This document shows positions 10,078 to 20,291 of a stretch of 64,000 nt of DNA, one piece after another. The DNA is from Agapanthus africanus. Its lineage: Eukaryota > Streptophyta > Magnoliopsida > Asparagales > Amaryllidaceae. Position numbers and translations under genes: made by a program. A model generated the notes under the pieces. That model did no database searches. It was not told the origin of the DNA and worked only from the letters and a program-made list of their open reading frames with translations. The stretch's first letter is position 1, and every line of letters begins with the position of its first letter. The stretch is taken from NCBI GenBank assembly GCA_030015575.1, contig CM057339.1:694784761-694848760 (forward strand), in the 5' to 3' direction.

Positions 10078-12084
10078 ATGGGTACCCCACATCACAAATC
10101 TCTTGCCGAACTTTGGTATCCTGAACCTAATTTTGCTTCGTACGTCAATTGTTTCGGTCGATTTAAGGAAGATCCCTCCATGCCAAAAATTTCGTTGAAA
10201 GATCAAATAGAAGCATCTAGGAGAAACAATTTGACTTTGCAACCCACTTTGTGTCAACCAAGTCAACCTTCACCACCTTCGTATGTTGATACCACTTTTT
10301 CGAGTCCTGTTGTAACTCCTAAGCCGATGTCTATTGCTGAGCACATTGCATAATCTCGTAGCCGATTTTTCACCCCTCTCCTCTCATCTAGTTCTAGAAA
10401 TCAACAAGTCCATCCACCTTTTTATCTACATGTTGATCCTAATCCTGTCCAACCATCCACTTCCTACCAGTCCTACCCGACTTTCCCACCTTCACTAGAC
10501 CCTGTTTCTATACAGCCTTTTGGGAGTTTCACGTATCCAAACAATTTCAAATCTTTTACTGAAACCCCTTCACCACCCATGTCTAGTTTGGAACAGTCGT
10601 TGCAAGCTTATATTTTCGCAACAAACAAAATGGTTAGGAATGTGGAGGCGTCCATTGCCGCCCTTATGCAACCTAGTGAACCGGCAGCTAGTTTCCAACT
10701 AGCTCCAAATTTTCCAATGTATGAGGAGGTGGTTGGACAGAGTGAGAATTTGAGAGGAGCGAGTGAGTTCTACATATTTCCAAATCAAACCTACCTATAC
10801 CCAATTCCAGCCCACAACTCCGGTTTTCCATCGATTGTCCAAAATAGTTCACCAGTTGAAAATAAAAACGAGTTGTGTGAATTTGTAGTTCTTGATTTGC
10901 CAGATTGTGAAGAACCCCTTTCGAGTGAAACCACACTTAATCCTTTCGATCTTTACACCTCCACTCTAGAACCTAAATCGATAAATATCCATGCTTTTGA
11001 TGAGGTGTCAGAAAAAATTGATTTTCACTTGATTGAGGATATAGACGCCGGGAATATTTCGGATGATGAACCCGTCGATTTAATTAAAATTTTATGTCCA
11101 ATTCATCATCCCGAGTCATTAAATGTTTCTCCCGAACCTCATATGCGTCTTGATTTTGATGATAATGGCATGGATGAGATAAATATTGAGGAGAATTATG
11201 AGGATTGTATTGAGGAGAGTATTGAGGATATTATTGAGGTTGAACCATTTTTGTTTGATGTGTCGGATTTTCCAATTCATCCTCCTGAACCTTTAACTGT
11301 TATATCACCCACCCTCCTTTCCATCGTTCCGACCACGCACAAGATCACTCTTGAAGACTGTGAGCTTGAAATTTTTTCCTTTGAATCTGACACAGTTCTC
11401 ACAGCCGATAACACGTACGAGTGTTTCACTTTTTCGGACGATGTTGAAGACTCACCGCCCGAGTTTGAGTCCTTTACATTTTCAGATGAGTTAGTTGAAC
11501 CATCAGACTCGGTTGCATACAGTCGTTTCGAACCATTAATGGAATCTTTCAAGTTCGAGACAGTTTACTACGGTGAGAATGAGACTATCCCTGCTTCCCT
11601 TCCTTTCGTCCTTTCTATCGTTTCGACCTTACAAGAGACTGTTACGCTTTCATATCAAATACCAAGTTCGACGTACCCATCTTTTCTTGCGAATCCTGAG
11701 GAATTTGACCCCATTTCACGACGAGTTGATAGATTAGCACAATCACTTCTAACATATCGGTCATCACAAATTGCGCTAATTTATTCACTCGATTTACACC
11801 CTCAAGATCGTACTCTACTTCTTTCTGTTTTCCGCCATTCTTCTCCCCCACCGAGACCGTATCCCGTTTCTACCTCCACACGGTCTCGTGTGTTTCTCAT
11901 TTCTTTTCTCTACACCCCATTATTTCACCAACCCGGCCATTACTACGATAAGATTTTTGAATGGTTGGTGCTAACCTTTGGCTTGTGTAAGGCCAAGCTT
12001 AAGTTTGGGGGGAACCTTGTTGTACATGTACATATATTTTTTGTTTTCTTTTTCTATAAAAAATTTAAATTTTTTTATTTATAA
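10078..12084 (+). pseudogene. Long ORF of the Athila-like element, unknown family, one nonsense mutation
   Basis: From the ATG at 10078 one frame runs 669 codons to 12084, broken only by TAA at 10351-10353. The minus copy has CAA (Gln) there. Visible landmarks are LAELWYP near residue 8, PSMPKISLKD near residue 40, PMSSLEQSL near residue 160, SFQLAPNFPM near residue 205, then an acidic middle rich in Asp, Glu and Pro. The C-terminus has RSRVFLISFLYTPLF and DKIFEWLVLTFGL. No zinc knuckle, protease, RT or integrase motif is seen. The minus copy keeps most of the same protein. The position after the leader suggests a gag-like role, but I do not recognise the family. Confidence 0.6.
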
Positions 12085-12136
12085 ATAAATAAATAAACAG
12101 GGGAGTGCCGACATTTTGACCCTCTTGGTGCAGCAT

Positions 12137-12171
12137 GACAGTGAGGACACTGTCAAGTTTAAGTTTGGGGG
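12137..12171 (+). other. Hairpin followed by polypurine-like motif
   Basis: GACAGTG-AGGA-CACTGTC (12137-12154) forms a 7-bp stem with a purine tetraloop. TTTAAGTTTGGGGG (12158-12171) follows, and a second TTAAGTTTGGGGG lies near 12000 at the end of the ORF. The minus copy keeps the stem with an AGGG loop at 23015-23032. Confidence 0.6.
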
Positions 12172-13233
12172 TATGCTCGGTACGTCTTCTTCCTTCGCAT
12201 TCATTTGTACATATTTTTGCATTTGCATATTTATTTGAAAACCCATAAAAATTGAAAAATAAAAAAAATAAAAAAAATAAATGTATTCAATTTTGGCCGT
12301 ATTTTGACTTGAGTTTGACAAATAGGTTAACTGGCTAGGAACAACTAGATTTTAGACTTAGTAAATTAAAAACCCTAAAAATAACCTTCCTTAGAGTCTA
12401 ACGGTAGAAAGTATATATTTTTTTGTAGTTTATTTAGAAATAGGCAAATTTTGAGTTCACTTCTTGGGCTAAGTCGAAACAAAGGAAAAGTATTGATGTT
12501 CTTATTAGAGTACAAGTTTGAAAAATAGTTCCTAACTTAAGTCTAAATTCTGAAAATGTATACCCTACAATTTGCACAAACACGCACCTTGAAACTTGGA
12601 ATAGTAGAAGAGACCTTGAAATGCTCATGTCTAAAGTCTTTAGTACAATGAAAATAAAAAAAAAGTGAATAAAAAAAATGAACACTGGTTTTTATGATTA
12701 CTTAAGGCTGCAAAAATAGAAAAATATTTAGTGAGGGTGCTTCATCACCTAGTGCCTTAAATCAACTGGTTTGGGAGTCACTGCTAAAGACTTAGGTGTT
12801 GCAAGACTAGGAATTATGCTTTAAAAGTGCAAACGCATTTTGTAATCGGTCGTTGGTACCTCAAGAAGTATTAACGGTCGCATGAAGGATGTGTAAGAAA
12901 AATTCAATTAAAAATTCACTAATTAATAAGTACTTTGGACAACGGATAAGGGTATGATTGCTTGATTTGAATTTGCAAATGTAGGGGTGACTTATACACA
13001 CACGTAGGGATATGTGATTGGAGTTTAGATGAGAGAATGGAGTGAAGAATAGAACTTGTATCTTTAGTAGAGTTGATAGAAATTGCTAAGTGGAGATGGA
13101 ACCCTGGAAGGAAAACTTAAGAGATGCCGAAATCTAAGTAGGTTTGCAGGATATATATAATCTTAAGTTAGATGATGAAGAAGTGTGAAGCATATGTGTG
13201 GATAATTTACGAGTCGACGATAATAGAATTCCT

Positions 13234-15786
13234 TGTTAGAAACCCTAATGGTGGGTGCTCGATAAATCGATCAAAATGTTTAACGTTGTCTAGATTTTGA
13301 TGATATGTGATACAATTTTTAGAATCCGAAATAATTAGTTTTGTGAATACTAGTTAGTATTTTGTAAATCTAGTGTTTTAGTCTCTTTTTGATCGATTGT
13401 GATGAAGTTTCGATTTGGATCGAAACTCCGTCGCAATCGCGTATCGTATGCGAATACTCGCCGAATAACTTTACTAGGTAGCTACGCCCCATAGCCCCAA
13501 CCAAGTGACTGTAGGAGAACCTGGTTGCTAAAAGAATCCACTCGGGTGCTCGCGGCCACGGTGTTCCTGTAGGGTTACTAGGCACTCTAACAAGGGTTAA
13601 GAAAGCATCAACCATGCCCGATTAAGATTTTAGCCGTGCCTAACAACCCTAAACAAGATCTTTGCTAGAAAATTAGGGTTTCACATGCAAGTGAATAGCA
13701 TCTATGACTAAGTGAATACGAAATACAACCTTTGTAGATTGGTCCTTCACTTCATTAGCTCCTTGTTGAAGTCCCTTCGCTGCGATCGTGGTTCTCCCGG
13801 ACTCTTGCATGGCTTCACGAGGCAAAGGAAGCGTCCTTGCTTGAAGTCTTCGAGGCCGAAGATGATCTACGTCGAGGGAATACCAACTCAAGCTACTACT
13901 TCACTAACTAGAGAATTAGTGAAGCAAACACCCTAAACTAAAGTGCTAGTCTAGTAGAGGATGGAGAAATAGGAAGTGGGTTCTCTTTAGAATTTTATTT
14001 CTCACAATCTTACACTCTCTTTATAAAACCCTAGCAAGCTTTTTCTTTTGCTCAAAGAAGAAGAAGATGAACAAAAGAAAAGGATGATGATAATGATCAA
14101 GTGAGTGAGCTAACCATAGTGAGTGAGTATCATATACTAACTCATGTAGAGACACAACCATGGCTAATTCTAAATGGTTAGGTTAATAAAAATCCAAAGT
14201 AAAACAAAGTTAGTGGACTTTGTCAAAGCATCCACAAGCTTCTACAAGCTTCATGCTTATGACAAAAACTCCACTAATTTGTAATTACCTTAAATAAATA
14301 TTAAGCACCATTTAAAATAGAATGGTGTGTGTCTTGCACACCCATGAATGATGTATCATCAACCATGATACAAAAAGAAAACACATTTTAATATATATCA
14401 CATATATATTAAAGTTGTGCACATGTGAGAAAAATCCTTAAGTGAACAAGTGTTAGTTAATGTAAACTAGTATATCTAATATAAAATTATACACTAAATT
14501 ATTAAATCAACACTTGACTTAATAATCCGGTCATATCTCATATAACCGACTAACATCCATTGTATCGACTTATCGAATCAACACTTGATTCGATAACCCA
14601 GCTATATCATATATAACCGACTGATACAAAAAGTCGCGAGAATATAATACGGTATCACATACATGCATTATTCTCGGTCCCGCACATATCACATATGCGC
14701 TCCTATTTCGTTTTGCCTGAGCCAGTAAAACCTCTATGTAGGACTCTAAAGACTCGTCAATACGCCGGCAGTAGGTGATGATCACATCAAGCACCCACAA
14801 GCCGTCAGCGGTACTAGCTGGACGTAACGTCTACCCGGGTATTGAGCGATCAGAAGATTAGCAAGCAAGCCCGCTCCAACTCCTGTAAAAGCCTGCCGGT
14901 AACACTTCCCGTACAGTCCGGTCTCCTCGTCTGATATGTCGCATATCAATTCTAAGGGTGGTAAACGTCATACCCCAATAACTGATAAGTCATGCAGATG
15001 TGAGGCTCATAACGGGTCGAGAAACTACTGGTAACACTTACCAGTAAATCTCTAAATCATCCCTGGCCAGGGACTTCCCTGTTACGGCAAATCGAGCACA
15101 GCGCAACATCAACCCCCAATACCGGGAGAGACGAAACCCCTCCTATCGCTCATTGCCTCCATGTGACTCGGGACTGTACCCAAAAACCACCGTTTTGCAC
15201 GACCTCTTGGACGTGGTAAGGTGGAAATCAAAGCACGGTGGGAATCACATAAGACTTAATGACGATCTCGGGTCTACAGACTAACCTGCACAAGTGTCAC
15301 CAGAGAACTTCCATCTGACGTGAGGTATAATACCATCTGGGAGTTCTCGGCGAGTCCGTCCAGTGTACCCAGTCTCCACTGAGCACCCGTATACCATCTC
15401 TGATGTCAAACACCAATGGATATGGGATCATCCATCGCCCATCTCATGGGTCGAGAAGCGTATACACTAGTCTACTCTGGTATATCGATGCCCTGTCTCG
15501 ATACACCTACGACTAGGAAGATTAAAGGATGTACTTATAGACTACTCTGTCCCCACTAGTATGATCTGCATCATAGTCCAGATAGTCAAGTACACATCCT
15601 AAGGGCTTTACCAACATGTAACTATAAGACAGTATCAAGAGACAAGTATACATGTTAAAATAAAGAGCAACCAGATAGCATACTATCATATCGAGCAAGA
15701 AAGTCCTCTCTATATATGTCCAAGCATCCAATATAATATACATCATCTGTACAATACTGGCCTCTAGGGCATACATACAACTAACA
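13234..15786 (-). repeat. Copia-type LTR, minus orientation (2.55 kb)
   Basis: The ends TGTTAG...CTAACA form a perfect 6-bp terminal inverted repeat. The interior aligns with the LTRs at 51566-53530, 54926-56532 and 56533-58397, including the conserved CCAATACCGGGAGAGACGA (15116-15134) and the segment near 13855-13880 that resembles GACGATCCACCCGAG in the others. About 60 bp after 15786 faintly resemble the 3' end of a minus copia interior (TGCACT, CCATCTACT), so this may be a 3' LTR whose interior was deleted. Target duplications are not clean. No gene is inside. Confidence 0.75.
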
Positions 15787-16630
15787 GTTCCGCCTAAGTG
15801 CACTTCGTCGAGCCATCTACTAAAGTTTCCGACGAGCATTTGATCGGGTAGTCGGTAATCTTGTTGAATTACCCGACTAGGTTATTGAAAAGTGTTTTCA
15901 ATTTGAGACTAAAATGCAAGTTTATAGGTTAGGCATGAAATTCAGAATATGAGATATTCCGGGTTTATGATGTCTAAGAAAACGCGTATTCTAATTATTG
16001 TAGTTTTTCATTTCTTTTCTGCGACCGTAAGTGTAATATGTGGGGTATCCCCGATCTCGTTGCTATATGTCAACGACATTTGGGATACACATATTTACTT
16101 ATGTTGATGACATGAGATGTGATGTGTTGCTGTGATATGTAATATTGAATCGTCATGATTGAATAGCCGGGTTTTTTTATGTGAGATGAGAGTTTTTCAT
16201 TTTCATTCATGTAATCAATTGTATGTAATATTCTTTTATTGGGACACTTCTGGGTTGAGGATGATGTCACCATTGATGTATATTAATTACTTTTCCGCAT
16301 TAGGATAGACCCAAGACGGGGAGCACAAGTAACCGGGTTCTAGAGTCCAGTGGGAGACCATCTCGAGGAGTCGAGACCTGGTCTCCTAACTTTAGAATTG
16401 GCAGGGCTGCTTACCGCTCTCGTAGGGGTCTAGGGATGTGGGTTTGGCTATTCATCACCACCGTAGAATCCATGTTTTTCATTACTGGCTTAATTTAAAA
16501 GACGGACCTCATAGTTTATCCAATATTTCATATGTTGACTTCTTCTGCTTGGTTCCGTGATGTGATCATATAACTGCGTGATACGAATGCTATATTATAT
16601 ATATAATATAAAATAAACGTTGCTTATGTT

Positions 16631-16720
16631 TTGCACCAGCGCTAGTCCAGCCCCCGCTCCGCCGTTAGTTAAGTAACCTAACGGTGCATGACGGGGCCCC
16701 GTGGCGAATGCGGATGGCAT
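16631..16720 (+). other. Conserved GC-rich leader block with stem
   Basis: About 90 bp including GCGCTAGTCCAGCCCCCGCT and a stem CCGTTAG-9 nt-CTAACGG. It is conserved, antisense, at 50285-50373 (M1) and 63254-63342 (M2), while the surrounding leader is much more diverged. Confidence 0.65.
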
Positions 16721-16860
16721 AAGCGTACGTTCTATTTTCATTTCTTTTCTGTGATGTTTAGGAAACATTAAATGATGTGATTTCGTTAATGAGATTAATG
16801 AAAAGATAAGAAACCTAGAGATGTTGTAGAATCAAAATTTTTCAAAAAGGTAGCTCTTAT

Positions 16861-17125
16861 TATTGCATTGCATAGTGGTATTCCTTGATGAATATCCATC
16901 ACCTCATTCGATAATGAAAGAGCCGAGATTCTTTCACCGGGAGTGACCTCTTTAGCAAAACTAGCAAATGCTACAACCCAATCGATTTTGTTTTTGATAA
17001 TTTCTCTAGTTCTTGTTTTGCATAGCGGTATTCCATGATGAATATCCAGCACCTCATTCGATGAGGAAAAAGCCGAGATCCCTTCACCGGGAGTGTCCTC
17101 TTTAGCAAAACTAGAAAATGCTACA
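16861..17125 (+). repeat. Tandem duplication in the P1 leader (period 150 bp)
   Basis: GCATAGTGGTATTCC near 16870 and GCATAGCGGTATTCC near 17020 start two similar units, each ending near AAATGCTACA. M1 carries an equivalent antisense duplication at about 49880-50150; I do not see it in M2. Confidence 0.75.
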
Positions 17126-17869
17126 AAAACCACTCCTTTTCAAATCACTAGATTCTACAATGATATCAAGTTCATTACGTTAAAGGTTTTGTTCAAAACC
17201 AGTCATAGCCCTCCGTCGTTTCAGATAAGTGTTATTTAGTATTCGTGCTGCGTTTGTTGACCATAGTATAGGCGTAGTGTGTGGTAGCTGATTAGTGCTT
17301 ATCTGCCGCATATAATGCGATTGGATTAAGGTAATCGTACGACCTTGTTGACCATAGTTAAGAGTTGTGCGGGTGGGTTTAATTCATTCACGAAATGACG
17401 GGTTGAACTTGGCTAGCGCTTATGATTTGTTGACCATAGTTAATGTCATAAGTTGCTAGGGGTAAAAACAGATATTGGGTATTTCAAGAGTTGAAATTTG
17501 CAATGAGATTGCATACCTTCTATGAAATAGTTGGATCTCGATACCCACTGCGAAGAAGAGTTACTCCTGGGAGAGTTTTACACTTTATAATTAGCTGATC
17601 CAGTAGGTGTCTAAGAAAGGTGTTAATGGGGTTATGCCCCTGCGGAAACGAGGTTATTTAATTAGTTCCATGCGAAAACATGGGAAGACTCCCTCGGAGT
17701 ATCAATACCTGCCTGGATGACCGATTGGCGAACTTGTAGGGTGTAATTAATCCCGGCTAATCTTACCTTTTATGGTTTGAAGGAAGATTTGATACAAACA
17801 ATGGGAGCCATCCTGATTAGATAAAATAATAACCAATCTAATCTTGCAAAGAGCATACGCTAAAGCGTT

Positions 17870-17888
17870 TTCTTCTCTCTCTTTCCAG
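17870..17888 (+). promoter_or_regulatory. 3' splice-site-like sequence before gag, P1
   Basis: A long pyrimidine tract ends in CCAG at 17888, ten bases before the ATG at 17899. The same arrangement precedes gag in P2 (53711-53730), M1 (35438) and M2 (62272). Confidence 0.45.
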
Positions 17889-17898
17889 GTAGCGACCA

Positions 17899-20206
17899 AT
17901 GACACGCCTTAATCAAGATAATAATATGGATGTATTGACCGAACCCACTTATTATACTAGGCTAGGAAACGTTGGTTCCACTCTATCTTATGACTGTCAT
18001 AAGACTGAGCAAGGAATAGAGGAATATCAGGATTCCCACGCAACCCAAACGAAAAAAGTGCATGCTGATGCATCTTCTTTAGGTGTGTTCGTAATCGAGA
18101 ACTGTTTCTCAGTATGATCTACATTCTGGGTATTAGATACCGGATCAGGATCCCACGTATGTAATTTGTTACATAGGCTAAAGAGAGGTAGAAAACCGGG
18201 AAAGGGTGATATGTCTCTAAAAGTAGGGAATTGTGCAATTGTTGCAGCCAAAGGAGTTGGCGAATATTACGTTGTATTACCAACTGGTAATACATTGATT
18301 TTGAACGACTGTTATTACGTACCAAAAATGATGTGCAATATTATATCAGTTTCTTTATTACATAAAGAAGGATATAATTTTGCATTGGAGGATAATGTTA
18401 TGAACATTTTTCTTAATCAAGTGTTGATTGGGTTTGTTACGTTGTGTAACGGTATATACGTTCTAAATCAAATTACAGTTTTAAACATACAGAACACACA
18501 CAAAAGAAAAAGTTCAGAAATGAACGAAGCTTTCTTGTGGAACTGTAGACCAGGTCATATCAATGCGACAAGACTAGCTAAGTTGCATTGATATGGATAT
18601 TTGAATCCATTCAAATTTACATCTTATGAAACTTGCCAGTCATGTCTCAAAGGAATGATGACTAAAACTTCGTTTACTGAACACGGAGAAAGAGCTACTG
18701 AACTCTTGGGACTGATTCATAGTGATGTATGCGGTCCAATGTCTATACATGCCAGCAATGGTTCATCGTACTTTATTACATTCACCGATGATCTCTCAAG
18801 ATTCGGACATGTGTTCCTGATGAAACACAAATCTGAAGCTTTTGAGAAATTCAAAGAATATAAGTGCGAAGTAGAGAGCCAAATGGGTAAAAGTATCAAA
18901 ATCCTTCGATCTGATCGGGGAGGAGACTACTTTAGCATGGAATTTCGAGACTATCTAAAAGATGATGGGATTCTCTATCAGCTTACTCCTCCGTATACAC
19001 CATAGCACAATGGTGTATCGGAGCAGAGGAATCGCACCCTATTAGATATGGTACGCTCTATGATGAGTACTGCTGAGTTACCTATTTCTTTTTGGGGTTA
19101 TGCGCTTGAGATAGTTGCATACTTATTGAATAAGGTTCCGACCAAATCCGTGCCTACCACTCCATATGAGATATGGAATGGGAAGAGGCCATCTCTTAAA
19201 TGAGTTAAGATATGGGGTTGTCCGGCCTATGTTAAAAAGAAAAATCCGGACAAGCTCGAAGCAAGGTCTGTTTTGTGCAAGTTTGTAGGATATCCAAAGG
19301 ATTCATATGGATATATCTTCTACCACACTGAGGAACAAAAGGTGTTTTCGCAATATGCCACCTTTTTAGAAAAGGAATTTCTTGTAAAAGAAAGTAGTGG
19401 TAATGAGGTAGAACTGGAAGATGTTCCAGCAGCACAAACTACAACTGACGATTTGGTAGAATCGGAGGATCCAATAATACCCGACGAACCTCAGTCACTC
19501 CGAAGATCTAGTAGGGTTTCTCATCCACCTGAAAGATACTACGGTTTTCTCATAGACAGTGGGAGAGAGGATTGCATGATGGAAGATGATGACCCGACTA
19601 GTTTTGAGCAGGCCATCACAAGTGGAGACTCTGTGAAATGGCTGGATGGTATGCGATCTGAGATGGAATCTATGTACACCAACAAAGTATGGGCTTTGGA
19701 AGTTGCTCCTGAAGGGGTAAAACCCATCGGGAGCAATTGGATCTTTAAGAAGAAAATTGGTAGAGATGGAAAAGTTGAGACTTTTAAAGCTAGACTTGTA
19801 GGAAAAGGTTTTCGTCAACGACCAGGTGTCGACTATGATGAAACCTTTTCTCCTGTCGCCATGGTTAAGTCAATCAGGATCCTACTTTACATTGCTGCAT
19901 ACCATGACTACGACATCTGGCAGATGGACGTCAAGACCGCTTTTCTAAATGGTGATTTAAAAGAGAGCGTGTACATGACTCAGCCAGAGGGCTTCGTAGA
20001 CAATGGGAGCAACAGAAAGGTGTGCAAGCTGCTTAAATCCATTTACGAATTAAAACAAGCATCGCAGTGCTGGAACATCAATTTCGATGAAGCTATCAAA
20101 GAGTTTGACTTCATCAAAAACGTTGATGAACCTTGTATATATAAGAAGATTGTAGAGAGTAAGGTTGTCTTTCTCGTATTATACGTGGATGACATACTCT
20201 TGATAG
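17899..20206 (+). pseudogene. Copia polyprotein P1: short gag remnant, PR, IN, partial RT
   Basis: One frame runs the whole length with at least four in-frame stops (about 18115, 18589, 19003, 19201) and no frameshift that I can see. It opens MTRLNQDNN and after about 60 residues passes straight into GVFVIENCFSV, so the gag body and zinc knuckle are absent. Protease: VLDTGSGSHVC. Integrase: GHINATRLAKLH, C-x2-C at TCQSC, HSDVCGPM, LRSDRGGDYFS and NGVSEQRNRTLLD, giving the catalytic D, D and E. RT: WIFKKKIG, DETFSPVAM, QMDVKTAFLNGDL and YVDDILLI, where it stops. The rest of RT and RNase H are missing. P2 shares the same gag loss. Decay is mostly by point mutation. Confidence 0.85.
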
Positions 20207-20287
20207 AAAACTCATTCGAAGCACTACTGAGCCTGTCCGTGACAATCTTCGTACAGTCCAGTCTGTTCGTCTAAGAGTATCGCATAT
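20207..20287 (-). mobile_element. Copia M1 3' LTR, first fragment
   Basis: It aligns with 52601-52677 of M1's 5' LTR (CTGAGCCTGTCCGTGACAAT). Its right end CATAT is the target duplication of the Athila-like insertion. It continues at 31065. About 1.04 kb of the LTR is missing to the left, at the junction with P1. Confidence 0.8.
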
Positions 20288-20291
20288 TTAT

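Larger units (their letters stand above)
7726..13233 (+). mobile_element. Athila-like non-autonomous LTR element, plus copy (3' LTR lost)
   Basis: The 5' LTR (7726-8954), a tRNA-Asp primer site, a 1.1-kb leader, one long ORF (10078-12084) and a 3' non-coding part are present. The interior matches the minus copy at 20292-31064 along its length and ends at 13233, where a copia-type LTR begins. The true polypurine tract and 3' LTR are missing. The 1.1 kb after the ORF (12085-13233) has no gene; it holds the hairpin and purine motif listed separately and aligns with the antisense of about 21940-23000. No pol domain is present, so the element depends on another for replication. The name Athila-like rests mainly on the primer site and organisation. 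Confidence 0.8.
15787..20206 (+). mobile_element. Copia element P1, plus strand, gag-less, truncated both ends
   Basis: It has a 2.0-kb leader (about 15842-17898) and a polyprotein relic (17899-20206). The leader aligns with the antisense leaders of M1 (49663-51547) and M2 (62310-64000), for example at the conserved block 16631-16720. The LTR, primer site and first part of the leader are missing on the left, where a minus-oriented LTR abuts. On the right the reading frame is fused near 20206 to the interior of M1's 3' LTR. Confidence 0.8.

Noticed and set aside
13229..15791. Clean solo-LTR insertion of 13234-15786 with ATTCC/GTTCC duplication
   Set aside because: The left copy is offset by one base and the Athila-like sequence does not resume on the right, so I treat the boundary as rearranged.
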